64,000 nucleotides of DNA from an uncultured Cellvibrionales bacterium (GCA_913031645.1 CAJWFB010000003.1:1-64000), one strand, 5' to 3'. Positions 18,479-28,546 are shown, numbered from the stretch's first letter. A program made the numbers and translations. The notes: generated by a model not told the origin, from the sequence alone.

Positions 18479-19519
18479 CTAACGCGTGTGAACATTCCAG
18501 CGATATTTGGCAACTACACCCGTCGTATCAACCGCCTTTCCGTCAATATAAGCCGGTGTAAAACGCCATTCTGATACAGCCTTTAGTAACGCTTGTTTTG
18601 CCCCCCTACCAGACCCATCAACGACTTGTACATCATCCGTAAAACCTAATTTGGTAATAGTGTATACCACCTCGGCCCACCCACTCCTACCAATACCACC
18701 AGGCAGATTTTTAAAGAGTACTTCGTAAGATGTATTTTTATTTGCGCTAATTTGTGGATCAACTGAGACACTGTAAGACATGGCCAACGCCGGTTCATTG
18801 AGCCGATCATATACTGTTACCAAGAATCCACGAGCAAATTTAGAAACAGTAGGATTATCGAGTGCATTTTTTAGATAAGGAATTGCTTTGCGATTCTTTT
18901 TAATCGCCATTTGGTTTTTGGCCAACCTCAAATTAGCCTTGCCATAGCCATCAGATGAACGTCCTGACTGCTTCACAAAAATTTCACTTGCGACCAGAGC
19001 GTATTTAGAAGACGTACGGAGCCGACCTTTGGTATTTAAATATGACACAGCCTCTTCTGAAATTTGAAGACAAAATTCAGCATAAGCCAAGGATTCTCTC
19101 CCTACCTTATGAGCATAAATATTTGATGCTCTTTTATAATTCTTATTAATATACCTATTCTCATGTTCTTCATTTGCTAAATCCATCAGCAAATCAATTA
19201 GCTCAATTGATTCATCTCCGTGTAGTTCTTCAGACAATTTAAGAGCACGCTGCAAAAACTCGTAACGTTTTTCAGATAATCGAGGATGCGACATCGCTAA
19301 GTTATGCGTGAGAAAAATAATATTTGGGTTGGAATCTTCGAAGATCAATAATCCAGCATTTAGCGAATCTTGGGCGCAGGTAATTCTTTTTTGACCGAAA
19401 AGACTAGCGCTTTTAAAGCATGTTTGAGCTGCATTAAAGTTTTTGATGTTGTCAGTTCGAGTCGTATCAGAAAAACTCGGTGTAGCAACTATAATTAAAA
19501 AAACTGAAATCCAATTCAT
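18479..19519 (-). CDS. Secreted TPR-like protein with C-terminal TonB domain
   Basis: A 346-residue protein with a signal peptide (first ~18 residues, MNWISVFLIIVATPSFS). A helical, TPR-like middle spans about residues 60-255, and a TonB C-terminal domain covers roughly the last 80 (WAEVVYTITKLGF, then AVSEWRFTPAYIDGKAV). It lacks the membrane anchor and proline-rich arm of true TonB, so classical energy transduction is unlikely. It may bind a TonB-box partner or act as an envelope scaffold (inference). AAGGGG lies 8 nt before the ATG. The gene looks more AT- and Lys-rich than its neighbours, so it may be a recent arrival. Confidence 0.75.
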   Translation of the reverse strand: MNWISVFLIIVATPSFSDTTRTDNIKNFNAAQTCFKSASLFGQKRITCAQDSLNAGLLIFEDSNPNIIFLTHNLAMSHPRLSEKRYEFLQRALKLSEELHGDESIELIDLLMDLANEEHENRYINKNYKRASNIYAHKVGRESLAYAEFCLQISEEAVSYLNTKGRLRTSSKYALVASEIFVKQSGRSSDGYGKANLRLAKNQMAIKKNRKAIPYLKNALDNPTVSKFARGFLVTVYDRLNEPALAMSYSVSVDPQISANKNTSYEVLFKNLPGGIGRSGWAEVVYTITKLGFTDDVQVVDGSGRGAKQALLKAVSEWRFTPAYIDGKAVDTTGVVAKYRWNVHTR

Positions 19520-19635
19520 ACAATCACCCCTTCGTAAACCGTAGACCAGCTATGCAAAAATGTCTAGCTAGAAACAAATTAAGTGGCGATCTTTCTTGCA
19601 GTATCATGATCTCTGCCCAACAGCATCTAATTTAA

Positions 19636-21075
19636 TTAGTCGACCTTTGTTTTAACCCAAAAATCAGCATTTTCGATACCTGCGGCTTCCGCATCAAACG
19701 TTGGATCAACTCCGTCTTTAAGTTGTGTCTCGTAGTCTTTCAGTGCCAATAATGCCGGCCGCTGTAGAATCAAAATAGCCACAATATTCAACCACGCCAT
19801 GGCGCCCACGCCAACATCACCTAGTGCCCATGCCAGGTCGGCAGACTTGATACCACCGTACATAACGGAAGTCAGCACTAACCACTTCAAAAATATCATC
19901 AACCAGGGACGATGGACTTCACGATTAATAAAAGTGACATTGGTTTCAGCAATGTAGTAGTACGCCAAGATAGTAGTGAAAGCGAAGAAGAATAACGAGA
20001 TTGCCAGAAGGCTGGCGCCCAGTCCTGGGAGGATAGTTTCAAAGGCACTCTGCACATAAATAGGCCCCGCTTCTACGCCCCCTAACCCAGTATAGAGCAT
20101 AGTTCCATCTGGACCCTGCACGTTGTAGAGGCCAGTGAGTAAAATCATAAATGCGGTAGCGGTACAGACAAATAACGTGTCGATATATACCGAGAAAGCT
20201 TGAACTAACCCCTGCTTGGCCGGATGAGATACCTCTGCCGCAGCGGCTGCATGAGGAGCTGTTCCCTGGCCGGCTTCATTGGAGTAAATACCACGCTTAA
20301 CACCCCATTGAATGGCCATACCAATAATCGCACCATAACCAGCGTCAAAGCCAAGGGCACTATCGATAATTAAACCAAACATAGCCGGGATTTTTTCGTA
20401 GTTAGCGGCCATCACCAACAGCGCAATGAGGATATAGCCGAGCGCCATGACCGGCACCACGACTTGAGTGAAGCGAGCGATACGGCGAACGCCACCAAAG
20501 ACAATGGCAGCGACACCGGCGGCAATTACTGAGGCGGCGGCGACTGGAGAAACGCCCCAGGCATTTTCAACGGCAGCGACAATACTATTCGCTTGAATAC
20601 CCGGCAGACAAAAGCCAACCGCAATAATGGTGCATATTGCAAACAACCAGGCGTACCATTTCTGTCCCATGGCCTTTTCGATAAAGTAAGCTGGGCCTCC
20701 GCGGTACATGCCTTTTTCATCTTTTTCTTTGTATATTTGCGCCAATGTCGCTTCCACATAGGCAGTGGATGCACCGAGAAAGGCCACTAACCACATCCAG
20801 AACACCGCTCCGGGACCACCCATGGCGATTGCGGTGGCTACACCTGCAATGTTGCCGGTACCAACGCGACCAGATAGGGAGATCGCTAGGGCCTGAAACG
20901 AGGACACTCCCGAGTCAGAGCTTTTACCCTGAAACATCAACGCGATCATATGGCGAAAGTGACGAATTTGTAAAAAGCGGGTGCGGATCGAAAAATACAA
21001 ACCAGTGCCTAGGCAAAGATAGATAAGCGCCGAACTCCAGATGATACTATTTAGGTAATTTACAAAGGCTTCCAC
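19636..21075 (-). CDS. Sodium:alanine/glycine symporter (AGCS family)
   Basis: Inner-membrane Na+-coupled amino-acid carrier (479 residues, about 11 helices). The diagnostic segment SLSGRVGTGNIAGVATAIA followed by MGGPGAVFWMW is in the first quarter, and GVKRGIYSNEAGQGTAP is in the middle. Start is GTG 21075 with GGAG 8 nt upstream. A second member of the family lies at 55706-57088; the two differ enough to suggest different substrates or affinities. It is a single gene with no obvious operon partner. Confidence 0.92.
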   Translation of the reverse strand: MEAFVNYLNSIIWSSALIYLCLGTGLYFSIRTRFLQIRHFRHMIALMFQGKSSDSGVSSFQALAISLSGRVGTGNIAGVATAIAMGGPGAVFWMWLVAFLGASTAYVEATLAQIYKEKDEKGMYRGGPAYFIEKAMGQKWYAWLFAICTIIAVGFCLPGIQANSIVAAVENAWGVSPVAAASVIAAGVAAIVFGGVRRIARFTQVVVPVMALGYILIALLVMAANYEKIPAMFGLIIDSALGFDAGYGAIIGMAIQWGVKRGIYSNEAGQGTAPHAAAAAEVSHPAKQGLVQAFSVYIDTLFVCTATAFMILLTGLYNVQGPDGTMLYTGLGGVEAGPIYVQSAFETILPGLGASLLAISLFFFAFTTILAYYYIAETNVTFINREVHRPWLMIFLKWLVLTSVMYGGIKSADLAWALGDVGVGAMAWLNIVAILILQRPALLALKDYETQLKDGVDPTFDAEAAGIENADFWVKTKVD

Positions 21076-21167
21076 GATGTTACTCCATGTTCATTATAAG
21101 TTTTGTCGACAATGGTACAGCTCAGTTGAGCATGAGCATAATTTTAAATGCTGATAAAAAATTGTGT

Positions 21168-21647
21168 TTAAAATCCCTTGATCTGTAGCCGTAAGGAAAT
21201 GTCGATATCCAGTTGAGTATGCTCTTGCATGATTTGGCGCAAATTATCGAAAAAAGGGTCTTTCATTGGTGCTATTTTTCGCGTATCCATATCAATATGA
21301 CCCAATATCGTTTCATAAATGGCACACAACTGATCTTTTTCATTCAGCATCACCGCGACGAGATGAATCAGCTTCTCGTTAACTCGATGGAGCCTGTAGC
21401 GGGTCACCACAACCTCACCCAAAAAACACTCCTTCAAATACTTAACATTGTCCTCAAGAGTGAATGAAGAAAACCCGGATTCAAAATATTCTGCTGAAAA
21501 CCCTAAAGTCGTGACATAAAAATCTTCAATAGCCTCACCGAATATTTGCGAATAATACAAGACATTCATATGGCCATTGTAATCACACATATTCTGAGTG
21601 ATTGAGATTGGTTTTGAAGGGTAAGGAAAAGTGTGCTGTATGGTCAT
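21168..21647 (-). CDS. Hot-dog fold acyl-CoA thioesterase-like protein
   Basis: A 159-residue member of the 4-hydroxybenzoyl-CoA thioesterase/YbgC-like hot-dog superfamily. The active-site loop CDYNGHMNVLYY (residues 21-32) holds the typical Asp/Asn-Gly-His-Met-Asn pattern, like carnitine-associated thioesterase-like proteins. Substrate is unknown. It lies upstream of the AGCS symporter gene on the same strand with a 92-bp gap; no functional link is evident. Confidence 0.8.
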   Translation of the reverse strand: MTIQHTFPYPSKPISITQNMCDYNGHMNVLYYSQIFGEAIEDFYVTTLGFSAEYFESGFSSFTLEDNVKYLKECFLGEVVVTRYRLHRVNEKLIHLVAVMLNEKDQLCAIYETILGHIDMDTRKIAPMKDPFFDNLRQIMQEHTQLDIDISLRLQIKGF

Positions 21648-21926
21648 AAATAGTCAAAATCCATTAACTTACTGAGTTAAATAAAAATAGTACTGTGGAA
21701 AAGAGTGCGTCCAATCGTCCCCATATTACAGAGGAATTTACCTCGACTCACCTTAAACGCAAACCGAATAGTCAGGGAGAGCGTATTCTTTTATGAATCA
21801 GATTCAAATACAAGCTTAACTGTCATATCGTTAGCTATTTAAGGTTCCTTAGCGTTAAAATGCCGATCCCAAAATGAGTCCACTCGTAACAAATGGCGCA
21901 CTGCCCCACCACAACAGGATAATGTC
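21648..21926. other. 279-bp intergenic region upstream of maeB
   Basis: This is the divergent spacer between the thioesterase and maeB. I see no open reading frame of interest, no strong hairpin with a T-run and no consensus promoter pair. A short GGATAATGTC just before the maeB ATG supplies a weak ribosome-binding site. Confidence 0.5.
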
Positions 21927-24197
21927 ATGACCGACTCCTTTAAAGAAAGCGCTTTGAAATACCATACCCACCCCGTCCCTGGAAAACTAGAAATTAGGCC
22001 AACTAAGCCATTAGCGAACAAAAGAGACCTTTCTTTGGCCTATTCGCCGGGCGTAGCTTATGCCTGTGAGCTGATACAAGAAAACCCTACTGACGTGGCA
22101 GCGGTGACCGCGAGAGGTAATTTGGTCGGCGTCATTACTAATGGTAGTGCCGTTCTGGGATTGGGTAATATTGGTGCTCTAGCCTCAAAACCGGTAATGG
22201 AAGGCAAGGCAGTACTGTTTAAAAAATTCGCCAATATTGACGTTTTTGATATCGAGATTGATGAAACAGATGTCGATAAATTAGTCGACATTATTGCCTC
22301 ACTTGAACCCACCTTCGGCGGTATTAATCTTGAAGACATTAAAGCCCCTGAATGCTTTATGGTGGAAGAGAGACTTCGCCAACGGATGAAGATCCCCGTT
22401 TTTCATGATGATCAACACGGTACTGCCATTGTCGCCGCCGCAGCTATTTACAATGGTCTGCGCATTGTCGAAAAGAAATTTGAAGATGTAAAACTAGTCG
22501 TGTCTGGTGCTGGCGCTGCCAGTATTGCCTGTGTCGACTTACTTGTGAGTATGGGGCTTCAAAAGAAGAATGTGCGCATGATCGATCGTACGGGTGTTAT
22601 CTATAAAGGCCGCACCAAGGGCATGAACCCTTGGAAAGAAGACTATGCCATAGAAACCAATGACCGCACCATAGAAGATGCCATTGTGGGCGCAGATCTA
22701 TTTATGGGCCTCTCAGGCCCCGGTGTGCTTAATGGTGAGCTACTGAAAAAGATGGGTGAAAAGCCTATTATTTTGGCCATGTCTAATCCAATTCCAGAAA
22801 TCATGCCCGAAGAAGCTATGGCTGCGCGTCCCGATGCGATCTTAGCCACTGGGCGATCAGATTATCCGAATCAGGTAAACAATGTACTCTGCTTTCCGTT
22901 TATCTTCCGAGGTGCCTTAGATTGTGGCGCCTCAACCATTAATGAAGAGATGAAGATGGCCGCTGTGCGCGCTATTGCCGATCTTGCCACCATGGAAACC
23001 TCTGACGTTGTTGCTGCCGCTTACGCTGATGAGAAACTGAAGTTTGGCCCAGAATACCTCATCCCCAAGGCCTTTGATCCACGTTTAATAGAAGTGGTTC
23101 CCATGGCAGTGGTCAAAGCAGCCATGGCAAGTGGTGTCGCCACTAGACCCATCGAGGACTTAGAAGCATACCGACAAACTCTGCACGAGTTCGTCAATCA
23201 GGCTGGATTATTTATGCAGCCGATTATCGAGGTCGCTAAAAAAGCGCCCGCGAGAATTGTGTATGCAGAAGGTGAAAATGACGATGTGCTGTTGGCTGTT
23301 CAAGCGGTCATTGATGAAGGGATTGCTACCCCAGTTTTGATTGGTGCTCGCGAACGGATGGCAGTCAAAATTGATCGTCTTGGACTGCGTATCGATCTTG
23401 ACGAACAGGTAGAAATTTTTAACCCAGATAATAACGACAAGTATGAAGAGTATGCTTCTCTATATCACCAGATAGTTGGAAGAGATGGCGTTTCAGTGGC
23501 GGCGGCTCGCAAAATCATGCGCGATGATAATACTGCGATTGCCGCTGTCATGGTTGCGAATGATGATGCAGATGGTCTTATCTGTGGCAAGGTAGGTCGG
23601 TTTGACTTTCATCTCAGGGAAATCATGCATTTGCTCGGCCCCGAGGACAATAGCCAATTAGTCTCTTCCGCTGCTGTATTATTAATGCCTGACGGCCCAT
23701 TGTTTTTGGCCGACACGGCCATGAATGTCGATCCATCCGCACAAGATCTAGTAAAAATAACCGAAGCCAGTGTTGATTTGGTGGCGCGCTTTGGCATCGA
23801 ACCCAAAGTTGCATTGTTGTCGCATTCGAATTTCGGTACATCCAATGCCGGTTCAGCGAAAAAGATGCGTAAAGCATCCGAATTATTGCGCGAACAATAT
23901 CCCGATTTACAGATTGATGGCGAAATGCATGTACTTAGCGCATTGAATCCAGCGCTGCGCGATACGATTTATTCGCAAGCCAACCTTAAAGGTCGAGCCA
24001 ATGTGCTGGTTATGCCAAATTTGGACTCAGCGAATATCGCTATGGGCCTAATCCGATCATTAACGGATGCCCTGCTGATCGGCCCATTCATCAATGGCTT
24101 TCATAAACCTGCACATATTGTCATTCCATCGGTTTCGTCGCGGGGTATCTTTAATATGACCGCATTGACTGTCGCAGATATCCATGCAGCCAAGTAA
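21927..24197 (+). CDS. maeB: NADP-dependent malic enzyme (MaeB type with PTA-like C-terminus)
   Basis: Oxidatively decarboxylates malate to pyruvate, supplying NADPH. The 756-residue protein is the large bacterial type. A malic-enzyme domain spans about residues 1-430 (catalytic Tyr39 in LAYSPGVAY, Lys94 in [10 protein letters not shown], metal site NLEDIKAP at 135-142, FHDDQHGTA at 159-167). A phosphotransacetylase-like domain covers about 430-756 and in other bacteria acts in acetyl-CoA allostery and assembly rather than catalysis. It is transcribed alone and converges on rsmI with a 6-bp gap. Confidence 0.96.
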   Translation: MTDSFKESALKYHTHPVPGKLEIRPTKPLANKRDLSLAYSPGVAYACELIQENPTDVAAVTARGNLVGVITNGSAVLGLGNIGALASKPVMEGKAVLFKKFANIDVFDIEIDETDVDKLVDIIASLEPTFGGINLEDIKAPECFMVEERLRQRMKIPVFHDDQHGTAIVAAAAIYNGLRIVEKKFEDVKLVVSGAGAASIACVDLLVSMGLQKKNVRMIDRTGVIYKGRTKGMNPWKEDYAIETNDRTIEDAIVGADLFMGLSGPGVLNGELLKKMGEKPIILAMSNPIPEIMPEEAMAARPDAILATGRSDYPNQVNNVLCFPFIFRGALDCGASTINEEMKMAAVRAIADLATMETSDVVAAAYADEKLKFGPEYLIPKAFDPRLIEVVPMAVVKAAMASGVATRPIEDLEAYRQTLHEFVNQAGLFMQPIIEVAKKAPARIVYAEGENDDVLLAVQAVIDEGIATPVLIGARERMAVKIDRLGLRIDLDEQVEIFNPDNNDKYEEYASLYHQIVGRDGVSVAAARKIMRDDNTAIAAVMVANDDADGLICGKVGRFDFHLREIMHLLGPEDNSQLVSSAAVLLMPDGPLFLADTAMNVDPSAQDLVKITEASVDLVARFGIEPKVALLSHSNFGTSNAGSAKKMRKASELLREQYPDLQIDGEMHVLSALNPALRDTIYSQANLKGRANVLVMPNLDSANIAMGLIRSLTDALLIGPFINGFHKPAHIVIPSVSSRGIFNMTALTVADIHAAK

Positions 24198-24203
24198 CTC
24201 TGT

Positions 24204-25058
24204 TTAGGGTGACTTGTTCTGTAGTGTTAATGCCAACTGATAGAGCTGCTTTTTGTCGTCGCCAGTAATTTTGGCGGCGAGAGATGCTGCTTTTGTGATG
24301 GGTAAATCGCGCATTAATGTTTTGACTATTTTTTCAGCGTCGGCAGAAAGGTTTTCATTGCTAACAGTGTTGCCTGCGAGCACCAACACTATTTCTCCAC
24401 GCTGTTGATTACTATCGGCGCTCACTTGCGCAAGCAATTCCTCGATAGTCCCATAAAGATAGGTTTCAAAGGTTTTACTAATCTCTCTGGCCATGAAAGC
24501 GATGCGCTCCGAACCAAACGCGCCCAGTGCATCGTTAAGAGCGGCGCAAATACGATGCGGGGCCTCATAAAAGACCAGCGTGTCAGGTACAGACTTCAGT
24601 GTCTCTAATACTTTTTGACGTTGTGTCGGCTTGGCTGGTAAAAAACCAACGAAACGAAATTTGTCAGTAGGTAAGCCCGACACACTTAAGGCGGAAATAG
24701 CCGCACAGGCACCCGGAATAGGTATCACCGAAATGCCTTGATTGCGTGCTTGTGCGACAAGCCGGTAACCGGGATCTGAAATAAGCGGCGTGCCGGCATC
24801 AGAGATTAGAGCGACGTCATTACCATCAGCTAGTCGGCTAAGAATTTTGTGTGCACTCCTCTGATCAGTATGGTCATGATAAGCAATGCAGGGTGTATCT
24901 ATACTAAAATGCTCAAGCAGTTTTTTACTGTGGCGAGTATCCTCACAGGCAATTACACTAACAGACTGGAGAGTATGGACCGCGCGAGGTACCATATCAG
25001 CTAGATTGCCGATTGGCGTGGCGACAACATATAACATACCGGATTGATTTGAATTCAT
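24204..25058 (-). CDS. rsmI: 16S rRNA (cytidine1402-2'-O)-methyltransferase RsmI
   Basis: SAM-dependent methyltransferase (tetrapyrrole-methylase fold) modifying C1402 of 16S rRNA. About 284 residues, with LYVVATPIGNLADM at the N-terminus, ACEDTRHSKKLL, the SDAGTPLISDPGYRLV loop and FYEAPHRI. I choose ATG 25058; the frame can be read two codons further to a TTG, and ATG 25037 (start MLYVV) is possible. With ATG 25058 its start codon overlaps the divergent lpoA start inside one CATG. Confidence 0.95.
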   Translation of the reverse strand: MNSNQSGMLYVVATPIGNLADMVPRAVHTLQSVSVIACEDTRHSKKLLEHFSIDTPCIAYHDHTDQRSAHKILSRLADGNDVALISDAGTPLISDPGYRLVAQARNQGISVIPIPGACAAISALSVSGLPTDKFRFVGFLPAKPTQRQKVLETLKSVPDTLVFYEAPHRICAALNDALGAFGSERIAFMAREISKTFETYLYGTIEELLAQVSADSNQQRGEIVLVLAGNTVSNENLSADAEKIVKTLMRDLPITKAASLAAKITGDDKKQLYQLALTLQNKSP

Positions 25059-26892
25059 GGGCAAACAATTTCTTCCACAGATTATTTATTTAGGGTGCAT
25101 CTTAGCCTTTATTAGCGGTTGTACGCCAACTGCAACAAACGACAGAGGCAGGGTTCCCCTTACCTATATCTCTGACTCTGTAGATATAACAGCAGAGCAA
25201 AAAATAGAACTGCTATTTTCTGAGGCTCAACAGCTGGAAAAGCGCGATAATCCGCTGCTTGATGTTGCAATACTGTTTGCTCAAAACGGTAATATTATAA
25301 GAAGTTCTGAGTCGCTGTTACTGATTAACACAGATAACCTTGATGATCGGATGTTTGTCGAGTTCTCTCTGCTCAGTGTTGAGTTAAATTTACAATCTAA
25401 CAATCCAGCTGCCGCTCTTATTAATCTCGATAATCAGCGTTTTTTAGATCTACAGCCATATTTTGGTCGAAAATACTTGGGCCGGGTGCTAAGCATTCGC
25501 AGTGATATTAATACACAACGTGGAGATGAGTTAGCCAGCATTAGCAATTCTATTGCGCTCAGCGCCCTGCTAGAAACTAAGACCGATATTACCAATGTCC
25601 ATAATAAAATTTGGCGTCAATTAGCACGCCAGACCTACACTAACTTGCAAATCTGTCAAACAAACTCTGATGATATACTGGCTGGCTGGTGCCAACTAGC
25701 GCTCGCTAACCGACAGTATCAAAATAACCAGCAGGCTCAAGAAGCACAATTTAGCGCATGGAAGGTATCTAATAGTAATCATCCTGCGGCTTTGGTTAGT
25801 CCCTCGTGGTTCAAGCAGAGTCTGGATAATTCCACACCTTTGCAGGTTGCTATTTTGCTGCCTCTACAAGGTCAATACAAAGGACCCAGTACAACATTCT
25901 TAGATGGTTTTATGGAGGCCTATTATCAACTTCACCAACAGACGAATAGTTCATCACCAAATCTGAGAATTCACGATACCTCTACCCTGCCCATTGAACA
26001 GGCCTATAGTAATGCATTGGCAGAGGGTGCCGATATGGTGATAGGCGGCATTCGTGAGTCTGAAGTGCAAGCATTAATGAATATGCCGGTTCTAGAAGTG
26101 CCCACTATTAGTTTGAATCGTATTGAAAATAGTCAGCTTGATCAATCCTCAAACCTATTTCAGTTTGGGAATTCACAGCGTGATGAAATGGATCAGATCG
26201 CTACCAAAGCCTGGGAGCAAGGTCATCGTTCAGTATTTTTGGTCGCTCCGATCCAGAAATGGGGCCAACAAGCCACGGCTTATTTTGCTCGCTCGTGGCA
26301 AGCCAAAGGTGGGCGTGTTGTTAGCTCAACGCTTTATTCAGATTCAATAAAAGATTTTACTAAATTTCTCAAACAACCATTACAAATAGATTTGAGTGAA
26401 CAGCGTGGCGTTGAACTGAGACGTTTCGTCAACAGTCAGGTTATTTATACTCCCCGTCGTCGCCAGGATATAGATTTCGTTGTCGTGCTGGGTTACCCGG
26501 ACAGAGCTCGCCAGATTAAACCCGCATTAGAATTTCTCTATGCATCCGACTTACCCGTCTATTCGAGCTCAAAAATTTACAATGGTCTTCAACGTTCAGA
26601 CCTAGATCGAGATCTAAGCGGTATCCAATTTACTGCTATGCCATGGACGTTCTCAGGTCATCTAAGCGCAGAACTTAAATCTGATGTCACTATGCACACG
26701 GCATACCGACAGCTCTATGCGATGGGCTACGACACCTTTTTAGTTCATCGCAACATAGATAACCTTCAATTAGAGCCGAAGATGCCGTTATTCGGATCGA
26801 CCGGCATCCTCAGTCTTGAAGATGGTGTTATTACTCGTCGAACACAATGGGGCGAGTTTCAAAAAGGGCAGGCACGCCCAACAACACCCTAG
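25057..26892 (+). CDS. lpoA: Penicillin-binding protein activator LpoA (LppC lipoprotein)
   Basis: Outer-membrane lipoprotein that activates the peptidoglycan synthase PBP1A. The 611-residue protein has a lipoprotein signal ending at ISGC with Cys22. A helical TPR-like N-domain covers about residues 40-250, and a periplasmic-binding-protein-like C-domain starts near 260 (VAILLPLQGQYKG, then GAADMVIGGIRESE-type strands). The ATG at 25057 is the only plausible start, and a weak GGA lies about 12 nt upstream. It heads the conserved run lpoA-yraN-diaA-dolP and overlaps the rsmI start on the other strand. Confidence 0.92.
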   Translation: MGKQFLPQIIYLGCILAFISGCTPTATNDRGRVPLTYISDSVDITAEQKIELLFSEAQQLEKRDNPLLDVAILFAQNGNIIRSSESLLLINTDNLDDRMFVEFSLLSVELNLQSNNPAAALINLDNQRFLDLQPYFGRKYLGRVLSIRSDINTQRGDELASISNSIALSALLETKTDITNVHNKIWRQLARQTYTNLQICQTNSDDILAGWCQLALANRQYQNNQQAQEAQFSAWKVSNSNHPAALVSPSWFKQSLDNSTPLQVAILLPLQGQYKGPSTTFLDGFMEAYYQLHQQTNSSSPNLRIHDTSTLPIEQAYSNALAEGADMVIGGIRESEVQALMNMPVLEVPTISLNRIENSQLDQSSNLFQFGNSQRDEMDQIATKAWEQGHRSVFLVAPIQKWGQQATAYFARSWQAKGGRVVSSTLYSDSIKDFTKFLKQPLQIDLSEQRGVELRRFVNSQVIYTPRRRQDIDFVVVLGYPDRARQIKPALEFLYASDLPVYSSSKIYNGLQRSDLDRDLSGIQFTAMPWTFSGHLSAELKSDVTMHTAYRQLYAMGYDTFLVHRNIDNLQLEPKMPLFGSTGILSLEDGVITRRTQWGEFQKGQARPTTP

Positions 26893-26920
26893 TTAAATAA
26901 CATAAGTATAGGACTGTGAA

Positions 26921-27319
26921 ATGGATTTCACTGGCAAGCGTAATCAACAAATGGATATTTCAGCCCTTGGCATTCAGGCCGAGCAAATTGCGTATAACTA
27001 TTTGCTTCTAAAAGGACTTACTCCTGTCGAACGAAACTTTAGGACTCGACGTGGGGAGATCGACATAATCATGCTTGATGGCAAGCAGCTCGTTTTCATA
27101 GAGGTACGTTATCGACAGTCGACTGTCTTTGGTGGTGCAGAGGGATCGGTTACTATAAAGAAATGCCAGAGACTAAAAGCGGCGGCCTCAGCCTACATGC
27201 AAACTCATAGATTAACCAATAATACCTCAGCTCGATTCGATGTAATCGCTTTGACGGGAGATTTAAGTCGCAGGGAACTTTATAGTGTAAACTGGCTTGA
27301 GAACATTTTAGTCGCTTAA
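26921..27319 (+). CDS. yraN: YraN/UPF0102 family protein
   Basis: A small protein (132 residues) of the UPF0102 family with an endonuclease-like (Holliday-junction-resolvase/restriction) fold; cellular role unknown. It shows the family motifs ALGIQAEQIAYNYLLLKG, RNFRTRRGEIDIIM and LVFIEVRYRQ, which carry the putative E...D-ExK active-site residues (Glu/Asp in GEIDI, Glu in FIEVRYR). AGGA lies 7 nt before the ATG. It follows lpoA by 28 bp, as in E. coli. Confidence 0.92.
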   Translation: MDFTGKRNQQMDISALGIQAEQIAYNYLLLKGLTPVERNFRTRRGEIDIIMLDGKQLVFIEVRYRQSTVFGGAEGSVTIKKCQRLKAAASAYMQTHRLTNNTSARFDVIALTGDLSRRELYSVNWLENILVA

Positions 27320-27391
27320 CTATGAGCTTCATAGAAACGCCCGTTTAACCAATAACCAGAGCCAATCTAACTTGGAATTTCGCTGTAAATC

Positions 27392-27955
27392 ATGAAAGAA
27401 AAAATATTTAGCCAGTTTCAGGGTATGATCGAAATGACCATGGTGGTGGGAGATCTCTTTTCTGATTCACTTGCCAATGCTGCTGATCTAATGAGTGATA
27501 CTTTACTAACAGGCGGTACTATTTTTACCTGTGGTGAGAAATCAGGGAGTGTGATTGCCAAGCTATTGTGCGATTATCTTACCGTCGGATTTGAGATTGA
27601 GAGACCAGGATTTCCAGCACTGAATATCCATGATTTGTGCAGCCATACTAGTCGCCAAGACCAGTATTCGGATATTTTGAATATCCATGCCAACAGTAAC
27701 GATTTACTAGTTATAGCAAGCGCTGGTAATGATAATCACCAACTGCTCAAAGGGATTGAGTCAGGCATTGAAAAAGGGATGTCGGTAGTGTTATTGTCCT
27801 CGGCAAATGATAATCGATTGGTAGACGCTATGGGTTACAACGATGTTCACATTAGCGTGGCCAATTTTTCAGGTCAGTTGGCAGTGCTTGCTCAGTTCCA
27901 GATAGTGCAATGTTTATGCTCTTTGGTTGATGATAAAATTTTTGGAGGATCGTAA
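27392..27955 (+). CDS. diaA: SIS-domain protein, DiaA/GmhA-like
   Basis: A 187-residue single SIS domain protein in the position of E. coli diaA, whose product binds DnaA and promotes replication initiation. The overall alignment is good (MKEKIFSQFQGMIEM, FEIERPGFPALNI, QCLCSLVDDKIF). The usual GNGTSAA sugar-phosphate loop is replaced by CGEKSGSVIAK and the second loop reads IASAGNDN. It is therefore unlikely to be an active phosphoheptose isomerase and a structural role fits better. The symbol rests on synteny between yraN and dolP. Confidence 0.75.
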   Translation: MKEKIFSQFQGMIEMTMVVGDLFSDSLANAADLMSDTLLTGGTIFTCGEKSGSVIAKLLCDYLTVGFEIERPGFPALNIHDLCSHTSRQDQYSDILNIHANSNDLLVIASAGNDNHQLLKGIESGIEKGMSVVLLSSANDNRLVDAMGYNDVHISVANFSGQLAVLAQFQIVQCLCSLVDDKIFGGS

Positions 27956-28522
27956 ATGCGGAATTTCGTGGTGATATTAAGTTTGATTGCCTTAGTCTCA
28001 GGTTGTACCTCAATAGTAAACGAAGTGACCAAAGAGCCCTTCAAACCCGAGCCTACCGGCCGTACCTTAGGGGCCGATATTGACGATACCAAGATGAGAA
28101 CATTTATTGGCGTGAATCTTAAAAAGGCCGACCCGCAGCTGGAGAAAGCGCACATCAATGTTTCGGTTTTTAACGGATTAGTTTTGCTAACCGGTGAGGT
28201 TTCTAGCATCACTCTGAAAACCTTGGCTGGCGATATAGCTCGAGACTATAACGGCTCCCGTCAAGTCTATAACGAGCTGCAAATCCGCGGAAAGACATCT
28301 ATCATATCACGTACCAATGACACTCTCATTAGCGGTAAAATTAAAACCAAATTGGCTTTCAACAAGGAGGTGGATTACTCAGACCTCACGCTAACTACAG
28401 AAGACAGTGTGGTGTATTTACTTGGCACTGTATCTAAAAGTACTGGAGATTTAGCCGCCGAAATCGCCAGTAATACCAGTGGCGTTCGTCAGGTCGTTAA
28501 ATGCCTAGAATATGTTGACTAA
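27956..28522 (+). CDS. dolP: BON-domain outer-membrane lipoprotein DolP (YraP)
   Basis: A 188-residue lipoprotein with a signal peptide ending LVSGC (Cys17). Two BON domains follow at about residues 45-110 and 115-188, containing INVSVFNGLVLLTGEV and TTEDSVVYLLGTV. In E. coli DolP sits at the outer membrane near the division site and supports envelope integrity and BAM activity. A strong GGAGG ribosome-binding site overlaps the end of the diaA-like gene, and its ATG directly follows that stop. Confidence 0.93.
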   Translation: MRNFVVILSLIALVSGCTSIVNEVTKEPFKPEPTGRTLGADIDDTKMRTFIGVNLKKADPQLEKAHINVSVFNGLVLLTGEVSSITLKTLAGDIARDYNGSRQVYNELQIRGKTSIISRTNDTLISGKIKTKLAFNKEVDYSDLTLTTEDSVVYLLGTVSKSTGDLAAEIASNTSGVRQVVKCLEYVD

Positions 28523-28546
28523 ATATTATCCCGGTTGGATTGTGTT

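Noticed and set aside
21076..21167. Glycine riboswitch upstream of the first AGCS symporter
   Set aside because: The 92-bp spacer lacks the tandem aptamer core and is too short for a full riboswitch plus expression platform.
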